In this document: piece by piece, positions 17,992 through 25,838 of the stretch | Numbering within the stretch: position 1 is the stretch's first letter | How the letters are laid out: each line of letters opens with the position of its first letter | Assembly: GCF_018122625.2 (NCBI RefSeq) | Contig: NZ_JAGQFT020000017.1 | Coordinates: 1 to 35,860 of the forward strand | Reading direction: 5' to 3' | From: Coralloluteibacterium stylophorae | Lineage (GTDB): Bacteria; Pseudomonadota; Gammaproteobacteria; Xanthomonadales; Xanthomonadaceae | Length of the DNA: 35,860 nt | Translations under genes and position numbers: made by a program | The notes under the pieces: generated by a model | What the model saw: the letters and a program-made list of their open reading frames with translations, nothing else | Databases searched by the model: none | What the model was told of the DNA's origin: nothing

Positions 17992-18006
17992 GTTCCACGT
18001 GGAACC
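17991..18006. promoter_or_regulatory. parS-like ParB-binding site C, dnaN-recF intergenic
   Basis: TGTTCCACGTGGAACC matches the parS palindrome at 15 of 16 positions. It lies between the dnaN stop (18016) and the recF start (17942), outside any coding sequence, and abuts a 13-bp hairpin. Confidence 0.85.
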
Positions 18007-18015
18007 GAAGCGATG

Positions 18016-19116
18016 TCACAGACGCAGCGGCATCACGACATGACGGCTGGCGTCGCTGTCCGCCTCCCGCACCAGTGCCGAGGAATTCGCATCGCGCAGG
18101 TTGATCAGCACGGTCTCGCCCTTGAGTGCGCTCAGCGCGTCCATCAGGTAGGTCACGTTGAAGCCGACCGCCAGGTTCTCGACCTGCGTCTGCGCCTCGA
18201 CCTCCTCCTGCGCCTCTTCCTGCTCGGGGTTGTGCGCCACGATCTTCAGCTGACCCGGGCTGAGCTCCAGCTTGACGCCGCGGTACTTCTCGTTCGACAG
18301 GATCGCGGCGCGCTGCAGCGAGGCGCGCAGCAGCTCGCGGTCGATCCGCAGCTCCTTGTCCGCGCCGATCGGGATCACCGCCTCGTAGTCGGGGAAGCGC
18401 CCGTCGATGAGCTTGGAGGTGAAGGTCACATCGGCCCGGCGCACGCGCAGGTGGTTCCGTCCCAGCTCGATCTCGATCGTGCGGTCGCCACCCTCGAGCA
18501 GGCGCTGCAGTTCGAGCACGCCCTTGCGCGGCACGATGATCTGCTTGCGCGTCTGCGCGCCGGTCGGCACCGAGGTCTCGCACAGCGCCAGGCGATGGCC
18601 GTCGGTCGCCACGCAGCGGAGCGAGTCCTCGCGCAGGTCGAGCAGCAGGCCATTGAGGTAGTAGCGGACGTCCTGCTGCGCCATCGCGAACGCGGTGCGC
18701 TCGATCAGCTCCTTGAGGCCGGCCTCGGGCAGCTGGATGCGCTCGATCACGTCGAGGTCCTCGATCGCCGGGAACTCGTTCGCCGGCAGGGTCGCCAGCG
18801 TGAACCGGCTGCGGCCCGCCTGCAGCGTGATCCGCTCGTTGTTCAGGCTCAGGGTGACCTGGCTGCCGTCGGGCAGCGCGCGGACGATCTCGAACAGCTT
18901 GCGGGCCGGAATCGTGATGTCGCCGGGCTGGCTGTCGGCGACGTCGGCGCGCGCCGTCATCTCGACCTCGAGATCGGTGCCCGTCATCGACAGCCGGTCG
19001 TCCTTGACCGACACCAGGAGGTTCGCCAGGACCGGCAGCGTCTGGCGCCGTTCCACGACGTTCACGACCTGGGCCAGCGGCTTGAGAAGTACCTCTCGCG
19101 GAAGGCTGAAGCGCAT
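18016..19116 (-). CDS. dnaN: DNA polymerase III beta subunit (sliding clamp)
   Basis: The protein is 366 residues starting MRFSLPREVLLKPLAQVVNVVERRQTLPVLANLL, the same length as the E. coli clamp. The family segments LPANEFPAIED, VRYYLNGLLLDLREDSLRCVATDGHRLAL, DGRFPDYEAVIP and the C-terminal VVMPLRL are all present; the last forms part of the groove that binds polymerase and partner proteins. The ring dimer encircles DNA and gives polymerase III its processivity. A glutamate-rich patch (EQEEAQEEVEAQTQVEN) lies on the third domain. The gene follows the oriC candidate, and a parS-like site and a hairpin separate it from recF. Confidence 0.98.
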   Translation of the reverse strand: MRFSLPREVLLKPLAQVVNVVERRQTLPVLANLLVSVKDDRLSMTGTDLEVEMTARADVADSQPGDITIPARKLFEIVRALPDGSQVTLSLNNERITLQAGRSRFTLATLPANEFPAIEDLDVIERIQLPEAGLKELIERTAFAMAQQDVRYYLNGLLLDLREDSLRCVATDGHRLALCETSVPTGAQTRKQIIVPRKGVLELQRLLEGGDRTIEIELGRNHLRVRRADVTFTSKLIDGRFPDYEAVIPIGADKELRIDRELLRASLQRAAILSNEKYRGVKLELSPGQLKIVAHNPEQEEAQEEVEAQTQVENLAVGFNVTYLMDALSALKGETVLINLRDANSSALVREADSDASRHVVMPLRL

Positions 19117-19323
19117 GCGTAACCCCTAGATGCTTTTGGATAAATCTAAAAAGATGATGATGGTGGAGGCGCGGGAATCGGTGGATTGTGCATTCAACCT
19201 ACTGATTTTTCTACCGATTACCGAGCCTGAAAGCATGTGCGGCGAACTGCTGGAGCCTGGGGACGGGCTGTGGACAGAATCCGGCGCGCGATTCGCTCCC
19301 CCGGATATCCACAGCCGATCCAC
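19117..19323. other. oriC: Candidate chromosomal replication origin oriC (dnaA-dnaN intergenic)
   Basis: This 207-bp gap is clearly AT-richer than the rest of the window. DnaA-box-like 9-mers are TTTGGATAA at 19135-19143 and ATATCCACA at 19305-19313 (both 8 of 9 to TTATCCACA or its complement), with weaker 7-of-9 matches at 19188-19196 and 19269-19277. AT-rich stretches at about 19131-19160 and 19196-19220 could be the unwinding element. The position next to dnaA supports the call, but the boxes are few and imperfect. Confidence 0.65.
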
Positions 19324-20652
19324 CTATTCGGTCAGCTTCCTGATGAGTTTGTCCCAGTCCTCGCGCTGCTTGCCATCGGTTTCGACCAGGTCGCGGATCA
19401 CGCGCGTGGCATGCAGCACCGTGGTGTGGTCGCGGCCGCCGAAGGCGTCGCCGATCTCCGGAAGGCTGTGCTCGGTCAGTTCCTTGGCCAGCGCCATCGC
19501 CATCTGTCGCGGGCGCGCGAGCGAGCGGGTGCGCTTCTTGCCGAGCAGGTCGGCCACGCGCAGCTGGTAGTAGTCGGCGACGGTCTTCTGGATGTTGGTG
19601 ATGCTGATCGCCTGCTGCTGGGCGCGGAGCAGGTCGCGCAGGGTCTCCTGCGCGAACTCCACGGTAATCGCGCGGCCCATGAAGTTGCCGCGCGCCGCCA
19701 GCGTGTTCAGCGCGCCCTCGAGGTCGCGGACGTTGGAGCGCATCTTCTTGGCGATCAGGTAGGCCACGTCCTCCGGCAGCGCCACGCCGCGCTGCTGCGC
19801 CTTGGACAGCACGATCGCCGCACGTGTCTCGAAGTCGGGCGGCTCGATCGCCACCGACAGTCCCCAGGCCAGCCGCGACTTCAGCCGCGGCTCCATGCCG
19901 TCGACCTCGCGCGGATAGCGGTCGCAGGTCAGGATGATCTGGCGGTTGAAGTCGAACAGCGCGTTGAAGGTGTGGAAGAACTCTTCCTGGGTGCGGTCCT
20001 TGCCGGCGAAGAACTGGATGTCGTCGATCAGCAGCGCGTCCACCGACTGGAACTGGCGCTTGAACTGGTCCATCGACTTGTCCTGGAACGCCCGCATCAT
20101 CGCGCTGAAGAACTGCTCGGAACGGAGATAGAGCACGCGCGCGGCGGGATTCTGCTGCCGGATCAGGTTGCCGGCGGCCATCATCAGGTGGGTCTTGCCC
20201 AGGCCGGTACCGCCGTAGAGCAGCAGCGGGTTGTGCGCACGGTCTCCCGGCTTCTGCGCCGCCTGCAGCGCGGCGATGCGGCCGAGCTGGTTGCTGCGGC
20301 CCTCGACGAAGTTGTCGAAGCTGTAGTGGCTGTCGAGATTGCTCGGGAGCGTGCTCGGCGCCGCCGGCCGCGTCTCCGCGGCGGTGGCCGGCGCGGCGGC
20401 CGCAGGTGCCGTCCGGCGCAGCGAGCCGACCTCCAGCGACAGCCCTATGCCGTCGGCGAAGTAGGCCACCAGCTCACGGATGCGGCCCAGGTAGCGGTCG
20501 CGCACCGTCTCGACCACGAAGGCGTTGGGTGCGTAGAGCCGGAGTTGGCCATCGCCGGCCTCGGCCTGCAGCGGCTTCAGCCAGGTGTGGACTTCATCGG
20601 CCGGCAGTTCGGCTTCGAGACGGGCAAGGCACTGCGGCCAGACGGAATCCAT
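19324..20652 (-). CDS. dnaA: Chromosomal replication initiator protein DnaA
   Basis: The protein is 442 residues from [21 protein letters not shown]. Domain I is followed by an alanine/proline-rich linker (domain II, about 85-115). The AAA+ core has Walker [10 protein letters not shown] and Walker [14 protein letters not shown]. The C-terminal domain IV helix-turn-helix reads [20 protein letters not shown] then [16 protein letters not shown], the DnaA-box-binding signature. DnaA binds origin boxes and opens DNA with ATP. The ATG at 20664 (MPLSMDSV) is possible, but MDSVWPQCL is the family-like start. The region up to rpmH is 195 bp and has a TAGACT -10 on this strand. Confidence 0.98.
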   Translation of the reverse strand: MDSVWPQCLARLEAELPADEVHTWLKPLQAEAGDGQLRLYAPNAFVVETVRDRYLGRIRELVAYFADGIGLSLEVGSLRRTAPAAAAPATAAETRPAAPSTLPSNLDSHYSFDNFVEGRSNQLGRIAALQAAQKPGDRAHNPLLLYGGTGLGKTHLMMAAGNLIRQQNPAARVLYLRSEQFFSAMMRAFQDKSMDQFKRQFQSVDALLIDDIQFFAGKDRTQEEFFHTFNALFDFNRQIILTCDRYPREVDGMEPRLKSRLAWGLSVAIEPPDFETRAAIVLSKAQQRGVALPEDVAYLIAKKMRSNVRDLEGALNTLAARGNFMGRAITVEFAQETLRDLLRAQQQAISITNIQKTVADYYQLRVADLLGKKRTRSLARPRQMAMALAKELTEHSLPEIGDAFGGRDHTTVLHATRVIRDLVETDGKQREDWDKLIRKLTE

Positions 20653-20734
20653 GGACAGGGGCATACCGGAGCGGGCCCGCGCACAGGCGGCGGGCAGGAA
20701 GACGGGATAAGGCGGCGCACGCGCGCGACCCGGC

Positions 20735-20740
20735 AGTCTA
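20735..20740 (-). promoter_or_regulatory. Candidate dnaA -10 element TAGACT
   Basis: The minus strand reads TAGACTGCC 83 bp upstream of the dnaA ATG, the same hexamer and following GC found before the 2772 gene. No good -35 was found. There are no strong DnaA boxes in this gap. Confidence 0.35.
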
Positions 20741-20784
20741 CCCGCCGCGCGCGACGCCTGCCCAGCGTCCGTCGGGCCCATCCG

Positions 20785-20814
20785 TTGACACTGTCGCGAC
20801 AGGCCGGCTAACAT
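20785..20814 (+). promoter_or_regulatory. rpmH promoter, TTGACA / TAACAT with a palindromic spacer
   Basis: A consensus -35 TTGACA (20785-20790) is separated by 18 bp from TAACAT (20809-20814, 4 of 6 to TATAAT). The spacer begins with the perfect 12-bp palindrome CTGTCGCGACAG (20791-20802). It lies 33 bp upstream of the rpmH ATG. Confidence 0.7.
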
Positions 20815-20847
20815 CCCGCCTCTTTTCCTTCCGCGACGTCCGCCGCC

Positions 20848-20994
20848 ATGGCCACCAAGCGCACCTACCAGCCCAGCAACATCAAGCGCAAGCGCGATCA
20901 CGGTTTCCGCGCGCGCATGAAGACCGCCGACGGTCGCAAGATCCTCGCCCGCCGCCGCGCCAAGGGCCGCAAGCGGCTGACGGTCTCGGGCTGA
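20848..20994 (+). CDS. rpmH: 50S ribosomal protein L34
   Basis: The 48-residue basic protein starts [20 protein letters not shown] and continues [20 protein letters not shown], the invariant L34 pattern. L34 sits near the peptide exit side of the 50S subunit. The gene is short but unmistakable and occupies its usual place beside dnaA, read away from it. No purine-rich Shine-Dalgarno precedes the ATG (the upstream bases are CGTCCGCCGCC), so initiation may rely on other features. The gene is followed by rnpA after 41 bp and shares its promoter. Confidence 0.98.
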   Translation: MATKRTYQPSNIKRKRDHGFRARMKTADGRKILARRRAKGRKRLTVSG

Positions 20995-21035
20995 TCCCGA
21001 GCGCGGTCACCGCGCCGGAACGGCGCGGAACGATG

Positions 21036-21485
21036 ATGGTCACGACGCACCCGCAGGCCGCGTTCCCGCGCAGCCTGCGGGTGCGCGCGTCTGCGGACTA
21101 CGGGCGCGTCTTCGCCGACTGCAGGCGCGTGCACGGCAAGGCCTGGCGCCTGCACGTGCAGCTGCGTACCGCGCAGCCTTCCGGGGAGGCCGACAGGGAT
21201 GTCCCGCGACTCGGACTCGCGGTCTCGCGCCGGGTGTCCAAGCGCGCCGTCGAACGCAACCGGATCAAGCGCACGGGTCGCGAAAGCTTCCGGCGCGTCG
21301 CGGCCTCCCTGCCGCCGGGCGACTACGTGCTGGTCGCCAAACCCGAGGCGGCGACCTGCGACAACGCCGCACTGCGCGCCGATCTCGAGCGCCTGTGGGC
21401 GCGGGTGGCGACGTTGAACCCCCCAGGTGGCGACGGCACAATGCCGCGCGATGCGGCGGCCGCGCCGGCCGGAACCGCCTCCTGA
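21036..21485 (+). CDS. rnpA: Ribonuclease P protein component
   Basis: A 149-residue protein with the diagnostic RLGLAVSRRVSKRAVERNRI motif followed by KRTGRESFR, and FPRSLRVRASADYGRVF at the N terminus. With the RNase P RNA it removes 5' leaders of pre-tRNA. Two ATGs (21033 and 21036) are adjacent; the second gives better spacing to the GGAA at 21027-21030. The C terminus has an alanine/proline-rich tail (PGGDGTMPRDAAAAPAG) beyond the usual fold. The small yidD gene often found after rnpA is absent, and yidC starts 67 bp later. Confidence 0.96.
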   Translation: MVTTHPQAAFPRSLRVRASADYGRVFADCRRVHGKAWRLHVQLRTAQPSGEADRDVPRLGLAVSRRVSKRAVERNRIKRTGRESFRRVAASLPPGDYVLVAKPEAATCDNAALRADLERLWARVATLNPPGGDGTMPRDAAAAPAGTAS

Positions 21486-21552
21486 TCTCCTTCTCGCCAC
21501 CGCACGCCCGCGTCCGGTGCGCGTTCGCCACGTCTCCTTCCGAACCCTCGCA

Positions 21553-23241
21553 ATGAATCAAACCCGAGTCCTGCTGCTCTTCGCCTGGCTGTTCGTGGCC
21601 GCCATGCTGTGGATGAACTGGAACCGGGAGACGGCGACGCCGCCTGCCACGGTCGCGCAGGACGCGGGCAGCAGCGTGCCGCAGGCGCCCGCGGCCGGCG
21701 CGGTGCCCGATCCTTCCGCCGTGTCCGCGGCCGTGCCCGACGCGCCGGCAACCGCCCGGCAGGAGTCCTCGGCCGCGGCGCCGGTGGTGCTCGAGAACGC
21801 GCGCATGCGCGTCAGCCTCGCCGGCGACGGCGGTGCGGTGGTGGGCGCGGAGCTGCTGGACTATGCGCAGACCACCGAAGAAGGCAGCCCGCCGGTGCGG
21901 CTCCTCGACGACGCCACGCAGCGGCTGTTCGTGGCCCAGGTCGGCCTGGTCAGCGGCGCGGGCGTGGCGCCGACCCACGAGAGCGCGTTTCGCGCCGAGG
22001 GTCCGGTGCGCCAGGTCGACGGCGGCGCCGAGGCGAGCTTCGTGTGGGAGGCGCCGGAAGGCGGCCTGCGCGTTCGCCGCATCTGGCGGCTGGAGCCGGA
22101 CAGCTACGTGGTCGGGGTGCGCGACGAGATCGCCAACACCGGCACCAGTCCCTGGAGCGGCAGCGTGTACCGCCAGCTCCTGCGTGTGCCGCCGGTGGTC
22201 GCCAGCAGCGCGTTCGCCTTCAACAATCCCGAGAACTTCGCCTTCGCCGGCGCTGCCTGGTACAGCGCCGAGGACAAGTACGAGAAGCGCAAGTTCGACG
22301 ACTACGAGGACGGCCCGCTCGACAAGACCGTGGCCGGCGGCTGGATCGCGATGGTCCAGCACCACTTCCTCGCCGCCTGGGTGCCCGACTCCGCCGACGC
22401 CGCGTTGTTCCAGCTCGGCCGCGTCGGCAGCGCGCCCAGCTACCTGATCCGCGAGGTCGGACCGGTCCTGCAGGTCGCGCCGGGTGCGACCGCCACCAGC
22501 CAGGCGCGGCTGTGGGTAGGTCCGAAGATCCAGGCCGAGCTCGCCGCGCTGGCGCCGGGCCTGGACCGCGCGGTGGACTACAGCAGCTATTCGCTGCTGG
22601 CCCTGCTCGCCGACGGCATGTTCAAGGTGCTGGCCTGGCTGCACGCGCTCACCGGCAACTGGGGCTGGGCGATCGTGCTGCTGGTGGTGCTGATCAAGCT
22701 CGCGCTCTTCAAGCTGTCGGAGACGCAGTACAAGAGCTTCGCCAGGATGCGCCGCCTGCAGCCGAAGATGGAGGCGCTCAAGGACCGCTACGGCGAGGAC
22801 AAGCAGAAGTACCAGATGGCGGTGATGGAGCTGTACAAGAAGGAGAAGGTGAACCCCGCCGCGGGCTGCCTTCCCATCCTGGTGCAGATGCCGGTGTTCC
22901 TGGTGCTGTACTGGGTGCTGTCGGAATCGGTGGAGCTGCGCCACGCGGTGTGGATCCCGGGCTGGATCGACAACCTCACCGCGCGCGACCCGTTCTTCAT
23001 CCTGCCGGTGCTCAATGCCGGCGTGATGTGGGCGACGCAGAAGCTGTCGCCGATGGCGGCCGATCCGATCCAGCGCAAGATGATGATGGCGATGCCGCTG
23101 GTGTTCGGCGTCATGTTCGCCTTCTTCCCCGCGGGCCTGGTGCTGTACTGGGTCACCAACGGCCTGCTCGGCCTGCTCCAGCAGTGGTGGCTGCTCAAGC
23201 GCCACGGCGAGCAGCCGGCGAAGATCATCAAGAAGAGCTGA
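21553..23241 (+). CDS. yidC: Membrane protein insertase YidC
   Basis: The protein is 562 residues from MNQTRVLLLFAWLFVAAMLW. The N-terminal helix is followed by a low-complexity alanine/proline linker, then the large periplasmic beta domain of gram-negative YidC (about 70-330). Five C-terminal helices carry the conserved NWGWAIVLLVVLIKLALFKL segment, the YKSFARMRRLQPKMEALKDR cytoplasmic loop, NPAAGCLPILVQMPVFLVLY and FPAGLVLYWVTNGLLGLLQQ. It inserts and folds inner-membrane proteins alone or with SecYEG. The length is close to the E. coli 548. A hairpin follows the stop codon. Confidence 0.97.
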   Translation: MNQTRVLLLFAWLFVAAMLWMNWNRETATPPATVAQDAGSSVPQAPAAGAVPDPSAVSAAVPDAPATARQESSAAAPVVLENARMRVSLAGDGGAVVGAELLDYAQTTEEGSPPVRLLDDATQRLFVAQVGLVSGAGVAPTHESAFRAEGPVRQVDGGAEASFVWEAPEGGLRVRRIWRLEPDSYVVGVRDEIANTGTSPWSGSVYRQLLRVPPVVASSAFAFNNPENFAFAGAAWYSAEDKYEKRKFDDYEDGPLDKTVAGGWIAMVQHHFLAAWVPDSADAALFQLGRVGSAPSYLIREVGPVLQVAPGATATSQARLWVGPKIQAELAALAPGLDRAVDYSSYSLLALLADGMFKVLAWLHALTGNWGWAIVLLVVLIKLALFKLSETQYKSFARMRRLQPKMEALKDRYGEDKQKYQMAVMELYKKEKVNPAAGCLPILVQMPVFLVLYWVLSESVELRHAVWIPGWIDNLTARDPFFILPVLNAGVMWATQKLSPMAADPIQRKMMMAMPLVFGVMFAFFPAGLVLYWVTNGLLGLLQQWWLLKRHGEQPAKIIKKS

Positions 23242-23246
23242 CACCC

Positions 23247-23267
23247 GGGGCCCGCATCGCGGGCCCC
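23247..23267 (+). terminator. Hairpin after yidC, possible terminator without T tract
   Basis: GGGGCCCGC (23247-23255) pairs perfectly with GCGGGCCCC (23259-23267) over a 3-nt loop, 5 bp after the yidC stop. No T tract follows, so it is likely a partial terminator or stabiliser and transcription may reach mnmE, 19 bp downstream. Confidence 0.5.
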
Positions 23268-23286
23268 GTCCGTTGCGGACCGCGCC

Positions 23287-24633
23287 ATGCCGCCCAGCGC
23301 CACCGACACCATCGTCGCCATCGCCACGCCGGCCGGGCAGGGCGGCGTCGGCGTGGTGCGCCTGTCCGGGCCGCAGGCGCCGGCGATCGCGCGCGAGGTC
23401 GCCGGACCGCTGCCGCCGCCGCGCACCGTGCGCTACGCACGCTTCCTCGATGCCGACGGCAGCATCCTCGACGACGGCCTGCTGCTGTGCTTCGCGGCTC
23501 CGGCGAGCTTCACCGGCGAGGACGTCGTGGAACTGCAGGCGCACGGCAGCCCGGTCGCGCTGCAGCAGCTCGTCGCGCGCTGCATCGGGCTCGGCGCGCG
23601 TGCCGCAGGGCCCGGCGAGTTCAGCGAACGCGCCTTCCTCAACGGCAAGCTCGACCTGGCCCAGACCGAGGCGGTGGCGGACCTGATCGCGGCGTCCAGC
23701 GTCGCTGCCGCGCGCGCGGCGCGGCGTTCGCTCGACGGAGCCTTCTCCACCCGCGCGCATGCGCTGGCCGAGTCGCTGACGGCGTTGCGGGTGTGGGTCG
23801 AGGCCGCGATCGACTTTCCCGAGGAGGAGATCGACTTCCTTGCCGATGCCGCCCTGCATGCGCGGACCGATGCGCTGCAGGCCGATGTCGCGGCCCTGAT
23901 CGCGGATGCCGAGCGCGGGCGGCGCCTGGTCGACGGCCTGCACGTGGTGATCGCCGGCGCACCCAACGCCGGCAAGAGCTCGCTGCTGAACGCGCTGGCC
24001 GGCGAGGAGCGGGCCATCGTCACCGACATCGCCGGCACCACCCGCGACCTCGTGCGCGAGAACCTGCGCCTGGCAGGCACCGCGCTGACCCTGGTCGACA
24101 CCGCCGGCCTGCGCGACACCGCGGACGCGATCGAGGCCGAAGGCGTACGCCGCGCACGCGCCGAGCTCGAGCGCGCCGACCTGGTGCTGGCGGTGCTGGA
24201 TGCGGAGGAGACCGCTGCAGGCGTGTTGCTGCGCGAAGCCCTGCGTGACGTGCCGCGCGTGCTGTGGCTGCACAACAAGATCGACCTGAGCGGGCGTGCC
24301 GCGGGCGCCGAGGCGCGGTCCGACGGGCTCCACATCTGGATGTCGGCGCGTACCGGCGCCGGCCTGGAACACCTGATCGCGGAGGTGCAGCGCATCACCG
24401 GGCTCGGCGACGCAGCGGACGGCGCCTTCAGCGCGCGCGCGCGGCATGTCGAGGCGCTGCGGCGTGCGGATGCGCACGTCGCCAGCGCCGCGTCGCACCT
24501 GCGCTGCGGCGATGGCGAGCTGGCCGCCGAGGAACTCCGGCTCGCGCACGACGCGCTGGGCGAACTCACCGGACGCGTCAGCAGCGACGCGCTCCTCGGG
24601 CGCGTGTTCGCGAGCTTCTGCATCGGCAAATGA
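23287..24633 (+). CDS. mnmE: tRNA modification GTPase MnmE (TrmE)
   Basis: The protein is 448 residues, starting [28 protein letters not shown] in two adjoining segments. The N-terminal tetrahydrofolate-binding domain includes [13 protein letters not shown] and [19 protein letters not shown]. The GTPase domain inserted in the helical domain shows G1 [12 protein letters not shown], the IAGTTRD switch, DTAGLRDT and the NKID base-recognition motif. The C-terminal FCIGK tetrapeptide-type end, with the catalytic Cys, is intact. With MnmG it makes the cmnm5U modification at tRNA wobble uridines. The length is close to the E. coli 454. mnmG is not in the window. Confidence 0.97.
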   Translation: MPPSATDTIVAIATPAGQGGVGVVRLSGPQAPAIAREVAGPLPPPRTVRYARFLDADGSILDDGLLLCFAAPASFTGEDVVELQAHGSPVALQQLVARCIGLGARAAGPGEFSERAFLNGKLDLAQTEAVADLIAASSVAAARAARRSLDGAFSTRAHALAESLTALRVWVEAAIDFPEEEIDFLADAALHARTDALQADVAALIADAERGRRLVDGLHVVIAGAPNAGKSSLLNALAGEERAIVTDIAGTTRDLVRENLRLAGTALTLVDTAGLRDTADAIEAEGVRRARAELERADLVLAVLDAEETAAGVLLREALRDVPRVLWLHNKIDLSGRAAGAEARSDGLHIWMSARTGAGLEHLIAEVQRITGLGDAADGAFSARARHVEALRRADAHVASAASHLRCGDGELAAEELRLAHDALGELTGRVSSDALLGRVFASFCIGK

Positions 24634-24721
24634 TCCGCCGCGCTTCGCGCCGCCCGGGCGCCGGGCCGCCCGGATCCGCGGAAGGAGATGCACCCGCCGC
24701 ATTCCTGTCATGCCGTGTCCG

Positions 24722-24727
24722 TAGGCT
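24722..24727 (+). promoter_or_regulatory. Candidate -10 element TAGGCT before the first TonB-domain lipoprotein
   Basis: TAGGCT followed by GC lies 31 bp before the ATG at 24759, in a 125-bp gap rich in G+C dyads. It shares the TA..CTGC pattern with other starts in the window. No clear -35 was found. Confidence 0.3.
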
Positions 24728-24758
24728 GCGCCGCCACTCGGCACACCAGGGGGCTGGA

Positions 24759-25730
24759 ATGCGGTACGGATGGCGGAGCGGTGCGTTCGCCGCGGGCGCG
24801 GCGCTCGCGCTGATGTCGGTCGGATGCGGCAACGAGCAGGCGGCGTCGGCGCCGCCGCAGGCGGTCGAGCGGCCGGCGTCCATGCAGCCGGAGCCCGCGC
24901 CGCGGCCGGCGCCGGTGGAGGTGGCGGACGTCGATGAGCTCGAGGAGAGTGCGCGCGACGCGGTGGCCGGCCAGCGCCTCTACGCGCCGGCCGGCGACAA
25001 CGCCGTCGAGTTCTACCTCGCCCTGCGCGAGCGCCGTCGCGACGATGCCCGCGTCCTGGGTGCGCTGGTGGACCTGTTCCCCTACGTGCTGATCGCCACC
25101 GAGCAGAGCGTCGCGCGCGGCGACCTGGCCGAGGCCGAGCGCCTGCAGGCCCTGCTGGCGCGGATCGACCACGACGCTCCGGCGCTGCCGCGGATCGCGG
25201 GCGTCATCGCCGCCGCGCGCGCGCGGGAACAGGCCGCGGCGGAGGCTGCCGCGGAGGCCGCCCGGCTCGCCTCCGCGCCGCGTGCGGCGTCCGCACCCGT
25301 GGCGAACCCGGGGGAACCGCGACCCGCCGCCGAGGCGCCGGCCCCGAGCCCTGCGCCGGCTGCGCTCGCGTCGACGCCGGCGCCGTCGACCCCGGCACCC
25401 ACCGTCACGCCGCGCGCTCCGACGCCGCGGCCGGACCCACCGGCCGAGGTGCGGCAGCCGCAGGTGCCGACGCTGCTGAGCAGCGTGGAACCGCGCTACC
25501 CGCAGCGGGCGCTGCGCCGGCGCATCGAGGGCCGGGTCGAGGTCGCCTTCACCATCGAGCCGGACGGGGTGATCGGCGACATCGACATCGTGCGCAGCGA
25601 GCCCGAAGGCGTATTCGACACTGCGGTGGTGCAGAGCCTGCGCCGCTGGCGCTATGCGCCGCCGGGCGCTCCGGTGCGCACCGCGCAGGCGCTGGAGTTC
25701 CGCCTGCCTGCCGAGGATGCGGAGACCTGA
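24759..25730 (+). CDS. Lipoprotein with TonB C-terminal domain, paralogue 1
   Basis: A 323-residue protein with an AGGGGG Shine-Dalgarno and a lipobox ending MSVGC (Cys23). A domain of about 70 residues (72-140) carries QRLYAPAGDNAVEFYLALRE and DLFPYVLIATEQSVARGDLA. Then come an alanine-rich helix, a long proline/alanine linker (about 180-240), and a TonB-like C-terminal domain (about 245-323: PRYPQRALRRRIEGRVEVAF, SLRRWRYAPPG). The residue after Cys23 is Gly, not Asp, so by the E. coli sorting rule it should reach the outer membrane, unlike TonB itself. A paralogue follows 108 bp downstream. Function is unknown; classical energy coupling is unlikely without an inner-membrane helix. Confidence 0.82.
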   Translation: MRYGWRSGAFAAGAALALMSVGCGNEQAASAPPQAVERPASMQPEPAPRPAPVEVADVDELEESARDAVAGQRLYAPAGDNAVEFYLALRERRRDDARVLGALVDLFPYVLIATEQSVARGDLAEAERLQALLARIDHDAPALPRIAGVIAAARAREQAAAEAAAEAARLASAPRAASAPVANPGEPRPAAEAPAPSPAPAALASTPAPSTPAPTVTPRAPTPRPDPPAEVRQPQVPTLLSSVEPRYPQRALRRRIEGRVEVAFTIEPDGVIGDIDIVRSEPEGVFDTAVVQSLRRWRYAPPGAPVRTAQALEFRLPAEDAET

Positions 25731-25765
25731 AAGCGCGACCGCGCGTCAGATTTCGTCACCGGATC

Positions 25766-25794
25766 TTGACAGCAGCACGTTTCTGCCTTGTCGT
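25766..25794 (+). promoter_or_regulatory. Candidate promoter for the second TonB-domain lipoprotein
   Basis: A consensus -35 TTGACA (25766-25771) with a 17-bp spacer leads to TGTCGT (25789-25794), a poor -10 with 3 of 6 matches. It lies 44 bp before the ATG at 25839, so paralogue 2 may be transcribed on its own. Confidence 0.35.
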
Positions 25795-25838
25795 TGGCGT
25801 TTGGCGCACTGCGCCACACGCAGAACCAGGGGAGCGAC

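Noticed and set aside
20653-20847. oriC in the dnaA-rpmH gap
   Set aside because: Only one weak 6-of-9 DnaA-box match was seen; the dnaN-dnaA gap is AT-richer and has better boxes.
21265-24744. Very long minus-strand open frame opposite rnpA, yidC and mnmE
   Set aside because: It crosses three well-identified genes and its histidine/arginine/glutamine-rich protein is typical of a shadow frame.
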